Position numbers and translations under genes: made by a program
Source: JBIQLO01 sp044464175
Lineage (GTDB): Bacteria > Planctomycetota > Phycisphaerae > Tepidisphaerales > Tepidisphaeraceae
Assembly (NCBI GenBank): GCA_044464175.1
Contig: JBIQLO010000146.1
Location: 1-10,249 of the forward strand
Length of the DNA stretch: 10,249 nucleotides
Direction: 5' to 3'
Part shown: piece by piece, positions 1 through 6,307 of the stretch
How positions within the stretch are numbered: the first letter of the stretch is position 1
Layout: each line of letters starts with the position of its first letter
The notes under the pieces: model-generated
What the model saw: the letters and a program-made list of their open reading frames with translations, nothing else
Told to the model about the DNA's origin: nothing
The model's database searches: none

Positions 1-23
1 TTGGTTAGATTGGGTTCGTTGGT

Positions 24-85
24 AAAGGGGAAGGCACGTAAGCACGGAGGGGGAGATGAGGGGGTGAAAAGGTGACAGGGTGAAG
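24..85 (+). repeat. Degenerate period-8 short tandem repeats
   Basis: Two short runs have an 8-base period. From about 33 to 51 a unit like AGGCACGT / AAGCACGG / AGGGGGAG is seen. From 62 to 85 three adjacent octamers, GGGTGAAA, AGGTGACA and GGGTGAAG, follow each other. The copies are imperfect. They resemble dispersed GGTGACAA-type and GGCACGAA-type repeats that I associate with planctomycete spacers, but that link is from memory. No function is assigned. Confidence 0.5.
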
Positions 86-199
86 TTGGGCATGAGAAAG
101 GGGAGGTCCATGATGGGATAGCCTAGCATTTGTTCGGGTTTTGTCAAGGGAAATTTGGGCGGCCTTTCAGGCTTTGGAAAAAAGACCCCCCTCTCTAGA

Positions 200-229
200 C
201 CCTCCCCCGCTGATTACAGCGGGGGAGGG
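200..229. repeat. Perfect 13-bp hairpin, ATTA loop
   Basis: CCCTCCCCCGCTG (200-212) pairs without mismatch with 217-229 around the loop ATTA. The + strand continues with A-rich sequence, so it is not a standard + strand terminator. On the minus strand the nearest T-run lies about 14 nt past the stem, which is also poor for a terminator. It is probably a dispersed palindromic repeat, or a weak terminator of a gene outside the window. Confidence 0.6.
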
Positions 230-278
230 AAAAAGGAAAATTACGGATCGGACCCTGTCGTACGGTTGGGGGGAGGGG

Positions 279-308
279 TTGACAGAAGGGGGAGGGGAGG
301 GGTAGGGT
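279..308 (+). promoter_or_regulatory. Candidate sigma70 promoter of the lacI-type gene
   Basis: A consensus -35 TTGACA lies at 279-284 and a weak -10 TAGGGT at 303-308, with an 18-bp spacer. Transcription would start near 315, giving a leader of about 30 nt before the ATG at 345. The -35 box is perfect but the -10 box matches at only three of six positions, so this is a moderate call. The spacer and -10 lie inside a G-quadruplex motif. Confidence 0.45.
288..307 (+). promoter_or_regulatory. G-quadruplex motif inside the promoter spacer
   Basis: Four G-tracts of 5, 4, 4 and 3 bases (288-292, 294-297, 299-302, 305-307) are separated by loops of 1, 1 and 2 bases. This meets the standard G3+N1-7 rule with very short loops. 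More G-tracts flank it at 268-273, 275-278 and 312-315. It lies on the non-template strand between the proposed -35 and -10 boxes. Folding in the cell is not shown by sequence. Confidence 0.55.
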
Positions 309-315
309 GGCGGGG

Positions 316-329
316 CTTAAACGGTTAAG
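316..329. promoter_or_regulatory. LacI-type operator-like palindrome
   Basis: CTTAAACGGTTAAG is a 14-bp even-symmetric palindrome with one mismatched pair and a central CpG. LacI-family operators typically have this form: A/T-rich half-sites around a CpG that is pried open by a hinge-helix leucine, and the protein encoded just downstream has that leucine (L58). The site lies between the proposed transcription start and the ATG at 345, a position suited to autorepression. Confidence 0.5.
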
Positions 330-344
330 GTCGAGCGAGGTGTC

Positions 345-1445
345 ATGCAGCCGAATGTGACCATCCGCGATGTGGCCGAGCGCGCCGGGACGAGCGTGGC
401 GACGGTGTCGTACGCATTGAACGGGCGGGCGGGGATGGTGAGCCGGGCGATGGGGGAGCGGATTCGGCGGATCGCGGGGGAGCTGGGGTATCGGCCGTCG
501 CGGCAGGCGCGGCAGTTGCGGGGGCAGTCGACCAAGACGCTGGCGATGCAGCTGGACTCGGCCGTGACATTGAGCAACACCTGGCGGGCGAGCTTTTCAC
601 TTAATCTGCTTTTGCTGCAGGGGGTCAGCGCCTACGCGCTGGAGCGGGGATACCACGTTCATCTGCTGGTTTCGAGGCCGGGGCGGGACCTGGAGGAGCT
701 GGAGCAGCAGATTCTGAGCGAGAACGCGGTGGACGGCGTGATTTTCATGGGGTATCGCCTGGACAAGCGGCGGACGGAGGGGGAGGTGGCCGGGCGGATC
801 AAGTCGGCGGGGCTGGCGGCGGTGACGGTGAGCGAAACGATGGGGGAGCTGGGGCTGCCGGTGGTGGCGGTGAACCTGGAGCCGGCGGTGCGGGCGGCGG
901 CGGCGCGGCTGAAAGAATTGGGGTGCCGGCGGGCGGGGTATGTGGGGCTGCTGCACCGGAACGAGCATGAGCGGGTGCCGCGGATCGAGCTGTTTCAGGC
1001 CGCGCTGGCGGCGCAGGGGATCGACTTGCCGGAGCGGGGGGTGATCCGGACGGTGCGCGAGGTGGATGGATATCGGCACACGCTGGAGCTATTGGAACAG
1101 GGGCCGCTGCCGGATTGCATCATTTACGGGTCCGACCACATGGCGATGGCGGGAATGAGCGCGCTGGCGGACAAGGGGATCAGCGTGCCGGGGGACGTGC
1201 GGGTTCTGGGGGTGGACCACGCCCCGTACGCCGGCGAAGCGCCGGTGGGACTGGCGAGCCTGGACCAGCGGTTTTTTGACCGGGGGCAGACGCTGGCGAA
1301 AGTGGTCCTGGACCAGATCGCGTACCGGGAGGGCCCCGTTCCCCAGCGCACGGAACTGGATGCCGAATTCATTGACGGGGCGTCGCTGGGCGGCGCGCCG
1401 AACCCATCTTCAACGAAAGCGTACTTGCACAGGAGTCAACCATGA
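345..1445 (+). CDS. LacI/GalR-family transcriptional regulator
   Basis: A 366-aa DNA-binding repressor or activator of the LacI/GalR family, most likely sensing a sugar or sugar derivative. Residues 6-26 form the N-terminal helix-turn-helix (TIRDVAERAGTSVATVSYAL), followed by the family's GYRPSRQARQLR segment at 48-59. There, residues 52-60 are the hinge helix and L58 is the expected minor-groove leucine. Residues from about 65 form the periplasmic-binding-protein-like effector domain, with the usual segments VDGVIFMG, GCRRAGYVG and SVPGDVRVLGVDH. Length is typical or slightly long (about 330-360). The ATG has GAGG at 337-340, a short 4-nt spacing, and the HTH begins at once, which supports this start. 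Its stop overlaps the next start (ATGA, 1442-1445), so the two are probably translationally coupled. The palindrome at 316-329 suggests autoregulation. The effector is unknown. Confidence 0.93.
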   Translation: MQPNVTIRDVAERAGTSVATVSYALNGRAGMVSRAMGERIRRIAGELGYRPSRQARQLRGQSTKTLAMQLDSAVTLSNTWRASFSLNLLLLQGVSAYALERGYHVHLLVSRPGRDLEELEQQILSENAVDGVIFMGYRLDKRRTEGEVAGRIKSAGLAAVTVSETMGELGLPVVAVNLEPAVRAAAARLKELGCRRAGYVGLLHRNEHERVPRIELFQAALAAQGIDLPERGVIRTVREVDGYRHTLELLEQGPLPDCIIYGSDHMAMAGMSALADKGISVPGDVRVLGVDHAPYAGEAPVGLASLDQRFFDRGQTLAKVVLDQIAYREGPVPQRTELDAEFIDGASLGGAPNPSSTKAYLHRSQP

Positions 1446-2200
1446 AGCGATGTCGCGGTTTTACGTTGGTGGAGCTGCTTGTGGTGATCGGGATCATCTC
1501 GGTTCTGATCGCGATGTTGTTGCCGGCGCTGAACAAGGCGCGCGAGTCGGCCAAGAGCGTGCAGTGTCTGAGCAACCTGCGGCAGATCGGCCAGGCGACG
1601 ATGGCGTACGTGAACGAGAACCGGGGCCATCTGATGCCGATGACGATGACGGTGGGGAGCAAGGACCTGCGTCCGGCAGACCTGCTGATCCTGTCGCGCT
1701 ACATCCCGGCGGATGTGCCGGCGCCGGTGGGCAAGCCGGCGACGGGGGTGGGGACGCGGGTGTTTCTGTGCCCCAACGGCCCGCACTATGAGTTCACCTC
1801 GGGCGGGCAGACGTATGACCAGGCGACCTATTCCTCGGGATCGGACGGGCTGGCGTTCGTGCATTACGGGTACAACTACTGCCTGGTGAACCGCGGGCCG
1901 TCGGGGGCGAACTGGGGGACGTCCATCCGCCTAACGCAGATCAAGCAGCCGGCGGTGACGTACCTGTTCATGGATTCATCGTTCGATCCGACCTGGACCA
2001 AGGGGTACTTCCGGTTTCTCAATCGCGGGCCGACCTCGGCGGGGACGCCGGACGCCCGGCACAACATGTCGGTGAATGTGCTCTACTGCGACGGACACGC
2101 GGCGAGCATCCGTGTGAAGAACCGGCAGAACCCGTGGGCGCAGCTGGGCCCGAACTGGGATGATGTGTGCTGGTGGGGCGGGACGGTGCCGGTGTGGTAA
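1442..2200 (+). CDS. Pseudopilin-like protein with prepilin N-terminus and H-X9-DG motif
   Basis: A 252-aa protein with a type IV prepilin/type II secretion pseudopilin N-terminus: MKRCRG then FTLVELLVVIGIISVLIAML. Cleavage and N-methylation by a prepilin peptidase would fall between G6 and F7, leaving E11 (Glu5 of the mature chain) and one hydrophobic helix (about 7-28). Near the C-terminus H207 is followed by nine residues and D217-G218, the H-X9-DG motif of the large DUF1559-like families of Planctomycetota and relatives. The end is Trp-rich (WDDVCWWGG). Its start overlaps the regulator's stop, and AGGAG (1431-1435) lies 6 nt upstream. Such proteins are abundant in this phylum; their roles are mostly unknown and may concern surface structures or export of polysaccharide-binding factors. 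A true major pilin is unlikely given the H-X9-DG domain. Confidence 0.92.
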   Translation: MKRCRGFTLVELLVVIGIISVLIAMLLPALNKARESAKSVQCLSNLRQIGQATMAYVNENRGHLMPMTMTVGSKDLRPADLLILSRYIPADVPAPVGKPATGVGTRVFLCPNGPHYEFTSGGQTYDQATYSSGSDGLAFVHYGYNYCLVNRGPSGANWGTSIRLTQIKQPAVTYLFMDSSFDPTWTKGYFRFLNRGPTSAGTPDARHNMSVNVLYCDGHAASIRVKNRQNPWAQLGPNWDDVCWWGGTVPVW

Positions 2201-2227
2201 GGGGCGATGCCTGGGGGCGGAGTAACC

Positions 2228-2247
2228 GGGTCCGCTGAAGCGGACCC
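2228..2247. repeat. 8-bp hairpin, probable dispersed repeat
   Basis: GGGTCCGC (2228-2235) pairs perfectly with GCGGACCC (2240-2247) around loop TGAA, 27 nt after the pseudopilin stop. No T-run follows on the + strand. Read on the minus strand it begins CGTAGGGTCCGCTTCAGC, which resembles the partial copy at about 10044-10061 (CGTAGGGCGGACTTTAGC). The two probably belong to one dispersed palindromic family. Confidence 0.5.
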
Positions 2248-2303
2248 TACGGGGCTCATTCCCGGACGGCATGTCCATGAGATATGAACGCCGTTCGACG
2301 ATC

Positions 2304-2347
2304 ACCCCCTCACCCGCCGCTGTGCGGCGGCCTCTCCCCCACGGGGG
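2304..2347. repeat. C-rich palindromic repeat element
   Basis: A 7-bp stem CCGCCGC / GCGGCGG (2314-2320 with 2324-2330, loop TGT) is flanked by CACCCCCTCAC on the left and CCTCTCCCCCACGGGGG on the right; the right part can form its own C5/G5 pairing. The layout matches a common dispersed intergenic repeat in GC-rich genomes, recognised from memory. It lies about 60 bp before the next start. Confidence 0.5.
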
Positions 2348-2407
2348 CGCGGCGGATTGGTTCGCGGCGGCGCGGCGATCGTTTGGGAAGCGTGGAAGCG
2401 AAAGGCA

Positions 2408-4993
2408 ATGATGAAGCGGATTTTTTCAGCGCTGGTGGTGTGGGTTGCTCTGGTGGGGGTGGTTGGGTTTGCGGGGTGGGCCGGTGCGGCGGAGCCGGCG
2501 CGGATCGCGGCCGATGGGCGGGCTGGGATGGCGGTGGTTGTCAGTGCGCGGGCGTCGGAGGGGACGAAGCAGGCAGCGCGGACTTTGGCCGATTACCTGG
2601 GGAAAATCAGCGGGGCGGCGTTCGCGGTGGAAACGGGGGAGGGGCAGAGCGGGCTGGTCGTGGGGCGGGCGGGGGATTTTGCGGGGATCAGCGCGCCATT
2701 CGACGGCAAGGATGAGTTGCAGCGGGAGGACTACCTCCTGCAGAGCAGCGGAAAACGGGTGCTGCTGATCGGGGCGAGCGACAAGGGGGTGACCCATGCG
2801 GTTTGGGATTTCCTGTATCGGCTGGGGTATCGGCGGTTTTTCCCCAATCCGCACTGGGAGATCATTCCGCATGAGCCGAATTTGAGCCTGGCGGTGGATG
2901 TGCATGAGCATCCGGATTTCTTTTCCCGGGCGATCTGGTCCACCGGGGCGGCATGGACGAGCCCGCGATGGAATGATGCGACGGCGATGAAGTATCGCCA
3001 GGCACTGGAAGCGCAGTGGGACCAGTGGAACGCGGCCAACCGGATGGGGGGGGCGATCGATGTCAATTCCCGGCATTCGTGGAACATGATCGTCGAGGCG
3101 GAGAAGGCGGAATTCGCCGCCCATCCGGAATACTTCGCGCTGGTGGACGGGAAACGGCAGGTCGGGGCGGCGCACAAGAAATTCTGCATCTCCAATCCGG
3201 GGCTGCGGCGGGTGGTGGTGAAGTACGCGCTGGATTATTTCGCGGCGAATCCTGAGGCGGATAGCGTCTCGATCGAGCCGTCGGATTTGCGCGGGTGGTG
3301 CCAGTGCCCGAAGTGCGCGGCGATCGGGGGGCCCAGCGACCTGATGGCGGTGCTGGCCAACGAGGTGGTGGATGCGGTGCGGGCGAAATATCCCGGGAAG
3401 TATGTGGCGTTTTACGCCTACAACATGCACGCCGACCCGCCGAAGTACAAGCTGCATCCGGGGATCATCGTGCCGGCGACGACGGCGCTGACGCATGGGA
3501 AGGTGGATTCGTTCCAGGATCGGGTGGCGGGATGGCGCGACCAGGGGGCGATGGTGGGGGTGCGGGACTACTTCAGCGTCTGGAACTGGGAATATGCGGT
3601 GCCGCACATCGCGCGGGCGGCGCAGGTGGACACGCTGCCGGGGGTGCTGGCGGAATATCACCGGCTGGGGCTGCGGATGATCTCGGCGGAGTCGAACCAC
3701 AACTGGGGCCCCAACGGGCTGGGGTATTACATCGCGTCGCGCCTTCTGTGGGATGGGAAAGAGGCGGATCGGGTCGATGCGCTGGTGGATGATTTTGTGG
3801 AGAAGTGTTTTGGGATGTCGGCCGGGCCGATGAAGGAGTTTTACGGGCTGCTGACCGGGGCGTACGGCACGACGGTGCCGCCGTTTGACGGGGAGTATCT
3901 CAACCGGCTGTGGCGGCTGCTGGATCGGGCGTGGAAGGGGACGGAGGATGCGGGGGTGCGGGCGCGGCTGGGGGATTTGGCGCAATACGTTCATTACCTG
4001 GAGCTGTATCGGCGGCATCAGGCGATCACCGACCCGGCCCAGCGGCAGAAGGACTGGGAGAACCTGGTGCGCTACGCGGAGCGGATTTACAGCACGCAGA
4101 TGATCACCAGCACGCAGCTGGTGCGGTTCAAATTCGTGAGCAAGGGGGACCGGTTTGAGTACGAGGTGCCGGCGGAGGTGAACATCGGCAAGACCTGGAA
4201 GGCATACGCGGCGGGGTGGGATGCCAACCGGCCGTTCAGCGATGCCGAGATCGAGCGGATGATCGCCGAGGGGATCGCCAACACACATGAAGCGCCGCTG
4301 AACTGGAGCGTGGCGCCCGCGCCGGCGCTGAAGGGGTCGGATGCGGGGGGCGTGCTGACGTTCAAGCAGACGGGCAACAGCGACAACCGGGTGCTGCTCT
4401 ATTCCCAGAGCGGCGGGACGGTGCGCATCACGTTTGTCCGCGTGCTGGGGCGCCAGACGGTCCAGAGCACGGATGAGGAGGCGTATTCCTGGGCGATCCG
4501 GGACGGGCAGCGGCGGGTGATCCAGATGGGGGATCGGATGAAGCGGGGGCAGGTGGTGAGCTTCCAGGCCAAGGCAAACACACCTTATTATTTTTACACG
4601 GTGGCGTCGGCGCGGGTGCGGTTTGAAGGGGCGGGGGCGGCGGTTCAGACGAACCTGGACCGGGGCAAGCTGCATCTGTTCCAGAGCCCGAGCACGCTGT
4701 ATGTGCATGTGCCGGCGGGGGTGGATCGCTGGACGCTGGGGCTGGACACGATGGCGCCGGGGGAGACGGCGAAGGTGACGGTGCTGGGGCCGGACGGGCG
4801 GGAGGCGGCGGTGCTGGAGACGGGGGGCAAGAGCGGGCACCGGTCGGCGACGCTGGAAGGAGCGCTGGGCTTCTGGACGGTGCGGGTGGGCAAGGCGGGG
4901 ACGGGGATTCTCTATGATTACATGCTGACGCTGGACAAGCGGCTGTCCCCCTGGGCGAGTTTGGATCCGGGGCATCCGCTGGTGGTGCGGTAA
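2408..4993 (+). CDS. Exported DUF4838-domain protein, candidate glycoside hydrolase
   Basis: An 861-aa protein not tied to a proven substrate. A signal peptide (MMKRIFSALVVWVALVGVV..., 1 to about 30) ends in GWAGAA before EPARIA, so it should be exported. Residues about 35-155 resemble the alpha/beta domain that precedes catalytic barrels in GH20/GH67-type enzymes and end with GYRRFFP (140-146). A DUF4838-like region covers about 160-480, with FCISNP and SIEPSD (E290, D293) leading into WCQCPKC (C298, C300, C303). The last 270 residues look beta-rich and may bind carbohydrate. From memory, some DUF4838 proteins are classed as GH163 endo-N-acetylglucosaminidases; whether this one acts that way is open. 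I chose the ATG at 2408 (or 2411) because the signal peptide starts there and GGAAG lies at 2394-2398. The frame also opens from a TTG at 2357, giving an implausible N-terminus. The LacI-type gene upstream suggests sugar control. Confidence 0.85.
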   Translation: MMKRIFSALVVWVALVGVVGFAGWAGAAEPARIAADGRAGMAVVVSARASEGTKQAARTLADYLGKISGAAFAVETGEGQSGLVVGRAGDFAGISAPFDGKDELQREDYLLQSSGKRVLLIGASDKGVTHAVWDFLYRLGYRRFFPNPHWEIIPHEPNLSLAVDVHEHPDFFSRAIWSTGAAWTSPRWNDATAMKYRQALEAQWDQWNAANRMGGAIDVNSRHSWNMIVEAEKAEFAAHPEYFALVDGKRQVGAAHKKFCISNPGLRRVVVKYALDYFAANPEADSVSIEPSDLRGWCQCPKCAAIGGPSDLMAVLANEVVDAVRAKYPGKYVAFYAYNMHADPPKYKLHPGIIVPATTALTHGKVDSFQDRVAGWRDQGAMVGVRDYFSVWNWEYAVPHIARAAQVDTLPGVLAEYHRLGLRMISAESNHNWGPNGLGYYIASRLLWDGKEADRVDALVDDFVEKCFGMSAGPMKEFYGLLTGAYGTTVPPFDGEYLNRLWRLLDRAWKGTEDAGVRARLGDLAQYVHYLELYRRHQAITDPAQRQKDWENLVRYAERIYSTQMITSTQLVRFKFVSKGDRFEYEVPAEVNIGKTWKAYAAGWDANRPFSDAEIERMIAEGIANTHEAPLNWSVAPAPALKGSDAGGVLTFKQTGNSDNRVLLYSQSGGTVRITFVRVLGRQTVQSTDEEAYSWAIRDGQRRVIQMGDRMKRGQVVSFQAKANTPYYFYTVASARVRFEGAGAAVQTNLDRGKLHLFQSPSTLYVHVPAGVDRWTLGLDTMAPGETAKVTVLGPDGREAAVLETGGKSGHRSATLEGALGFWTVRVGKAGTGILYDYMLTLDKRLSPWASLDPGHPLVVR

Positions 4994-5035
4994 GGGCAAG
5001 GCGAAGGTGTTTGGGCGGTTGAGATGGCGGGAAGC

Positions 5036-5051
5036 GGCGGCCGAAGCCGCC
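5036..5051. terminator. Short GC hairpin after the DUF4838 gene
   Basis: GGCGGC (5036-5041) pairs with GCCGCC (5046-5051) around a CGAA tetraloop, 43 nt after the stop at 4993. There is no T-run, so it is at best a weak or factor-dependent 3' end or a processing barrier. It separates this gene from the gap promoter at 5084. Confidence 0.35.
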
Positions 5052-5083
5052 CCGGCGGCGGGGCGGGAGGGGCCTGTGCTTCC

Positions 5084-5112
5084 TTGACATGGTTGGCGGG
5101 TGGGTCTATCGT
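5084..5112 (+). promoter_or_regulatory. Sigma70-type promoter of gap-pdhA-pdhB
   Basis: A perfect TTGACA (5084-5089) is followed, after the ideal 17 bp, by TATCGT (5107-5112), which matches TATAAT at four positions including the key T1, A2 and T6. Transcription would start near 5119, leaving a leader of about 65 nt. This is the best promoter in the window and fits constitutive expression of central metabolism. It probably reads through all three genes, as no terminator is seen between them. Confidence 0.7.
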
Positions 5113-5125
5113 GCGCCATGTGGGG

Positions 5126-5143
5126 CGGCCTCCTTCGGAGCCG
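5126..5143 (+). promoter_or_regulatory. Hairpin in the gap leader
   Basis: CGG-C-CTCC (5126-5133) pairs with GGAG-CCG (5137-5143) around TTC, with one bulged C. It starts a few bases after the predicted transcription start and is followed by TCCTTTT. It could stabilise the 5' end or act as a weak attenuator. The stem is short and the call tentative. Confidence 0.4.
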
Positions 5144-5170
5144 TCCTTTTCCACGATTAGAACGGGTCTG

Positions 5171-5177
5171 AAAGGAG
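5171..5177 (+). promoter_or_regulatory. Ribosome binding site that decides the gap start
   Basis: AAAGGAG ends at 5177. The ATG at 5179 would leave 1 nt of spacing, too little. The ATG at 5185 has 7 nt, which is optimal, and gives the usual GAPDH beginning MAAIKVGINGFGRIGR. Confidence 0.75.
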
Positions 5178-5184
5178 TATGAAC

Positions 5185-6210
5185 ATGGCTGCCATTAAGG
5201 TGGGAATCAATGGATTTGGGCGGATCGGACGACTGGTCTTCCGCGCGGGCATTTCCAATCCCAATATCGAGTTCGTCGGTGTGAACGATCTGGTCCCGCC
5301 GGACAATCTTGCCTACCTGCTGCGCCATGATTCGACGCACGGGCGCTTCAAGGGAGAGGTGGAAGCGCGCGAGGATGGGTTTAGCGTCAACGGCAAGCTG
5401 ATCAAGTGTTCGCAGGTGCGCGACCCGGCGGAGCTGCCGTGGAAGCAGCTGGGGGTGCAGTATGTGGTGGAATCGACGGGGCTGTTCACGGATGCGGCCG
5501 GGGCGGGCAAGCATCTGACGGCCGGGGCGCAGCGGGTGCTGATTTCGGCGCCGACGAAGGACCCGGAGAAGGTGTCGACGCTGCTGATGGGGGTGAACCA
5601 GGACAAATTCGATCCGGCCAAGGACAAGATCGTCTCCAACGCCTCGTGCACGACCAACTGCCTGGCGCCGGTGGCGAAGGTCATCAATGACAACTTCGGG
5701 CTGGTGGAGGGGCTGATGACGACGGTGCACGCGATGACGGCGACGCAGCCGACGGTGGACGGGCCCAGCAAGAAGGACTGGCGGGGCGGGCGCGGGGCGG
5801 CGCAGAACATCATCCCGGCGTCGACGGGGGCGGCCAAGGCGGTGACGCTGGTGCTGCCGGAGTTGAAGGGGAAGCTGACGGGGATGGCGTTCCGCGTGCC
5901 GACGCCGGATGTGTCGGTGGTCGATCTGACGTTCAAGACGGCCAAGGCGACCAGCTACAAGGACATCTGCGCGGCGATGAAGAAGGCGTCGGAGAACGAG
6001 CTGAAGGGGATTCTCGGGTATACGGAGGAGGCGGTGGTCTCCACGGATTTCGTCAGCGATCCGCGTTCGAGCATCTTCGATGCCGGGGCGGGGATTGAGT
6101 TGAACGCCAACTTCTTCAAGATCGTGAGCTGGTATGACAATGAATGGGGTTATTCCAACCGCATCATTGACATGCTGGTGAACATGGGCAAGAAGGACGG
6201 GTTGGTATAA
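5185..6210 (+). CDS. gap: Glyceraldehyde-3-phosphate dehydrogenase (type I)
   Basis: GAPDH converts glyceraldehyde 3-phosphate, phosphate and NAD+ to 1,3-bisphosphoglycerate in cytosolic glycolysis, reversibly in gluconeogenesis. The 341-aa product has the usual length. The NAD-binding Rossmann motif KVGINGFGRIGR opens the chain and the VNDL segment carries the Asp expected for NAD preference. The catalytic cysteine is C155 in SNASCTTNC and the activating histidine is H182 in TTVHAMTATQ. The family segments NIIPASTGAAKAV, FRVPTPDVSVVDL and VSWYDNEWGYSNR follow. I use the ATG at 5185 rather than 5179 because of ribosome-binding-site spacing. A good promoter lies just upstream. The gene leads a probable operon with pdhA (97-bp gap) and pdhB. 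Nothing is truncated. Confidence 0.97.
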   Translation: MAAIKVGINGFGRIGRLVFRAGISNPNIEFVGVNDLVPPDNLAYLLRHDSTHGRFKGEVEAREDGFSVNGKLIKCSQVRDPAELPWKQLGVQYVVESTGLFTDAAGAGKHLTAGAQRVLISAPTKDPEKVSTLLMGVNQDKFDPAKDKIVSNASCTTNCLAPVAKVINDNFGLVEGLMTTVHAMTATQPTVDGPSKKDWRGGRGAAQNIIPASTGAAKAVTLVLPELKGKLTGMAFRVPTPDVSVVDLTFKTAKATSYKDICAAMKKASENELKGILGYTEEAVVSTDFVSDPRSSIFDAGAGIELNANFFKIVSWYDNEWGYSNRIIDMLVNMGKKDGLV

Positions 6211-6227
6211 GAAGTGCGGAATGGCCA

Positions 6228-6298
6228 GGTGCCGAGTGCCGGGAGCGCGGAGAATGGCGCGCCCGGCGCTTGGCACCCATCGCTCAGCACTCAGCACT
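6228..6298 (+). repeat. Inverted heptamer arrays forming a 16-bp hairpin before pdhA
   Basis: The left arm 6228-6243 pairs with 6262-6277 over 16 positions, 14 Watson-Crick and two G-U. Inside, GCGC (6245-6248) pairs with GCGC (6257-6260). The right side runs on as five head-to-tail 7-mers: CGGCGCT, TGGCACC, CATCGCT, CAGCACT, CAGCACT (6264-6298). The left side holds complementary-type units AGGTGCC and GAGTGCC (6227-6240), then decaying copies. The last heptamer touches the pdhA ribosome binding site (GGAG, 6299-6302). There is no T-run, so it is not a terminator. Confidence 0.7.
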
Positions 6299-6307
6299 GG
6301 AGCCAAG

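Larger units (their letters stand above)
1..344. other. Intergenic spacer upstream of lacI-type gene
   Basis: No credible coding region is seen on either strand. The stretch holds degenerate period-8 repeats (about 24-85), a perfect 13-bp hairpin (200-229), G-rich tracts with a candidate promoter (279-308) and an operator-like palindrome (316-329). These are listed separately. The rest, roughly 86-199 and 230-267, shows nothing I can name. Confidence 0.7.
2201..2407. other. Intergenic spacer with palindromic elements
   Basis: No gene is seen. Besides the two hairpins listed at 2228-2247 and 2304-2347 there is an 11-nt palindrome, GAACG-C-CGTTC, at 2286-2296. I found no convincing -35/-10 pair for the downstream gene. 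The last 60 bases are in frame with that gene, but the product would lack a sensible N-terminus. Confidence 0.55.

Noticed and set aside
163..186. GCCTTTCAGGC mini-hairpin as a regulatory element
   Set aside because: Only four base pairs and no supporting context.
200..229. Intrinsic terminator on the + strand
   Set aside because: The perfect stem is followed by A-rich, not T-rich, sequence.
2357..2407. TTG start 51 nt upstream for the DUF4838 gene
   Set aside because: It would place charged residues before the signal peptide; the ATG at 2408 gives a normal one.
2426..5119. Very long open frame on the minus strand opposite the DUF4838 gene (897 codons)
   Set aside because: Its product is almost only Arg, Pro, His and Leu, as expected from the complement of G-rich codons. 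It has no domain, while the + strand protein has a signal peptide and family motifs.
6228..6277. Terminator between gap and pdhA
   Set aside because: The stem is strong, but no T-run follows and a ribosome binding site comes right after.
4918..6306. Minus-strand open frame opposite gap
   Set aside because: Low-complexity Arg/His/Pro product lying over an unmistakable GAPDH gene; a shadow.
6221..6307. Upstream ATG start for pdhA
   Set aside because: The extra residues only translate the hairpin repeat, and GGAG sits correctly before the ATG at 6308.
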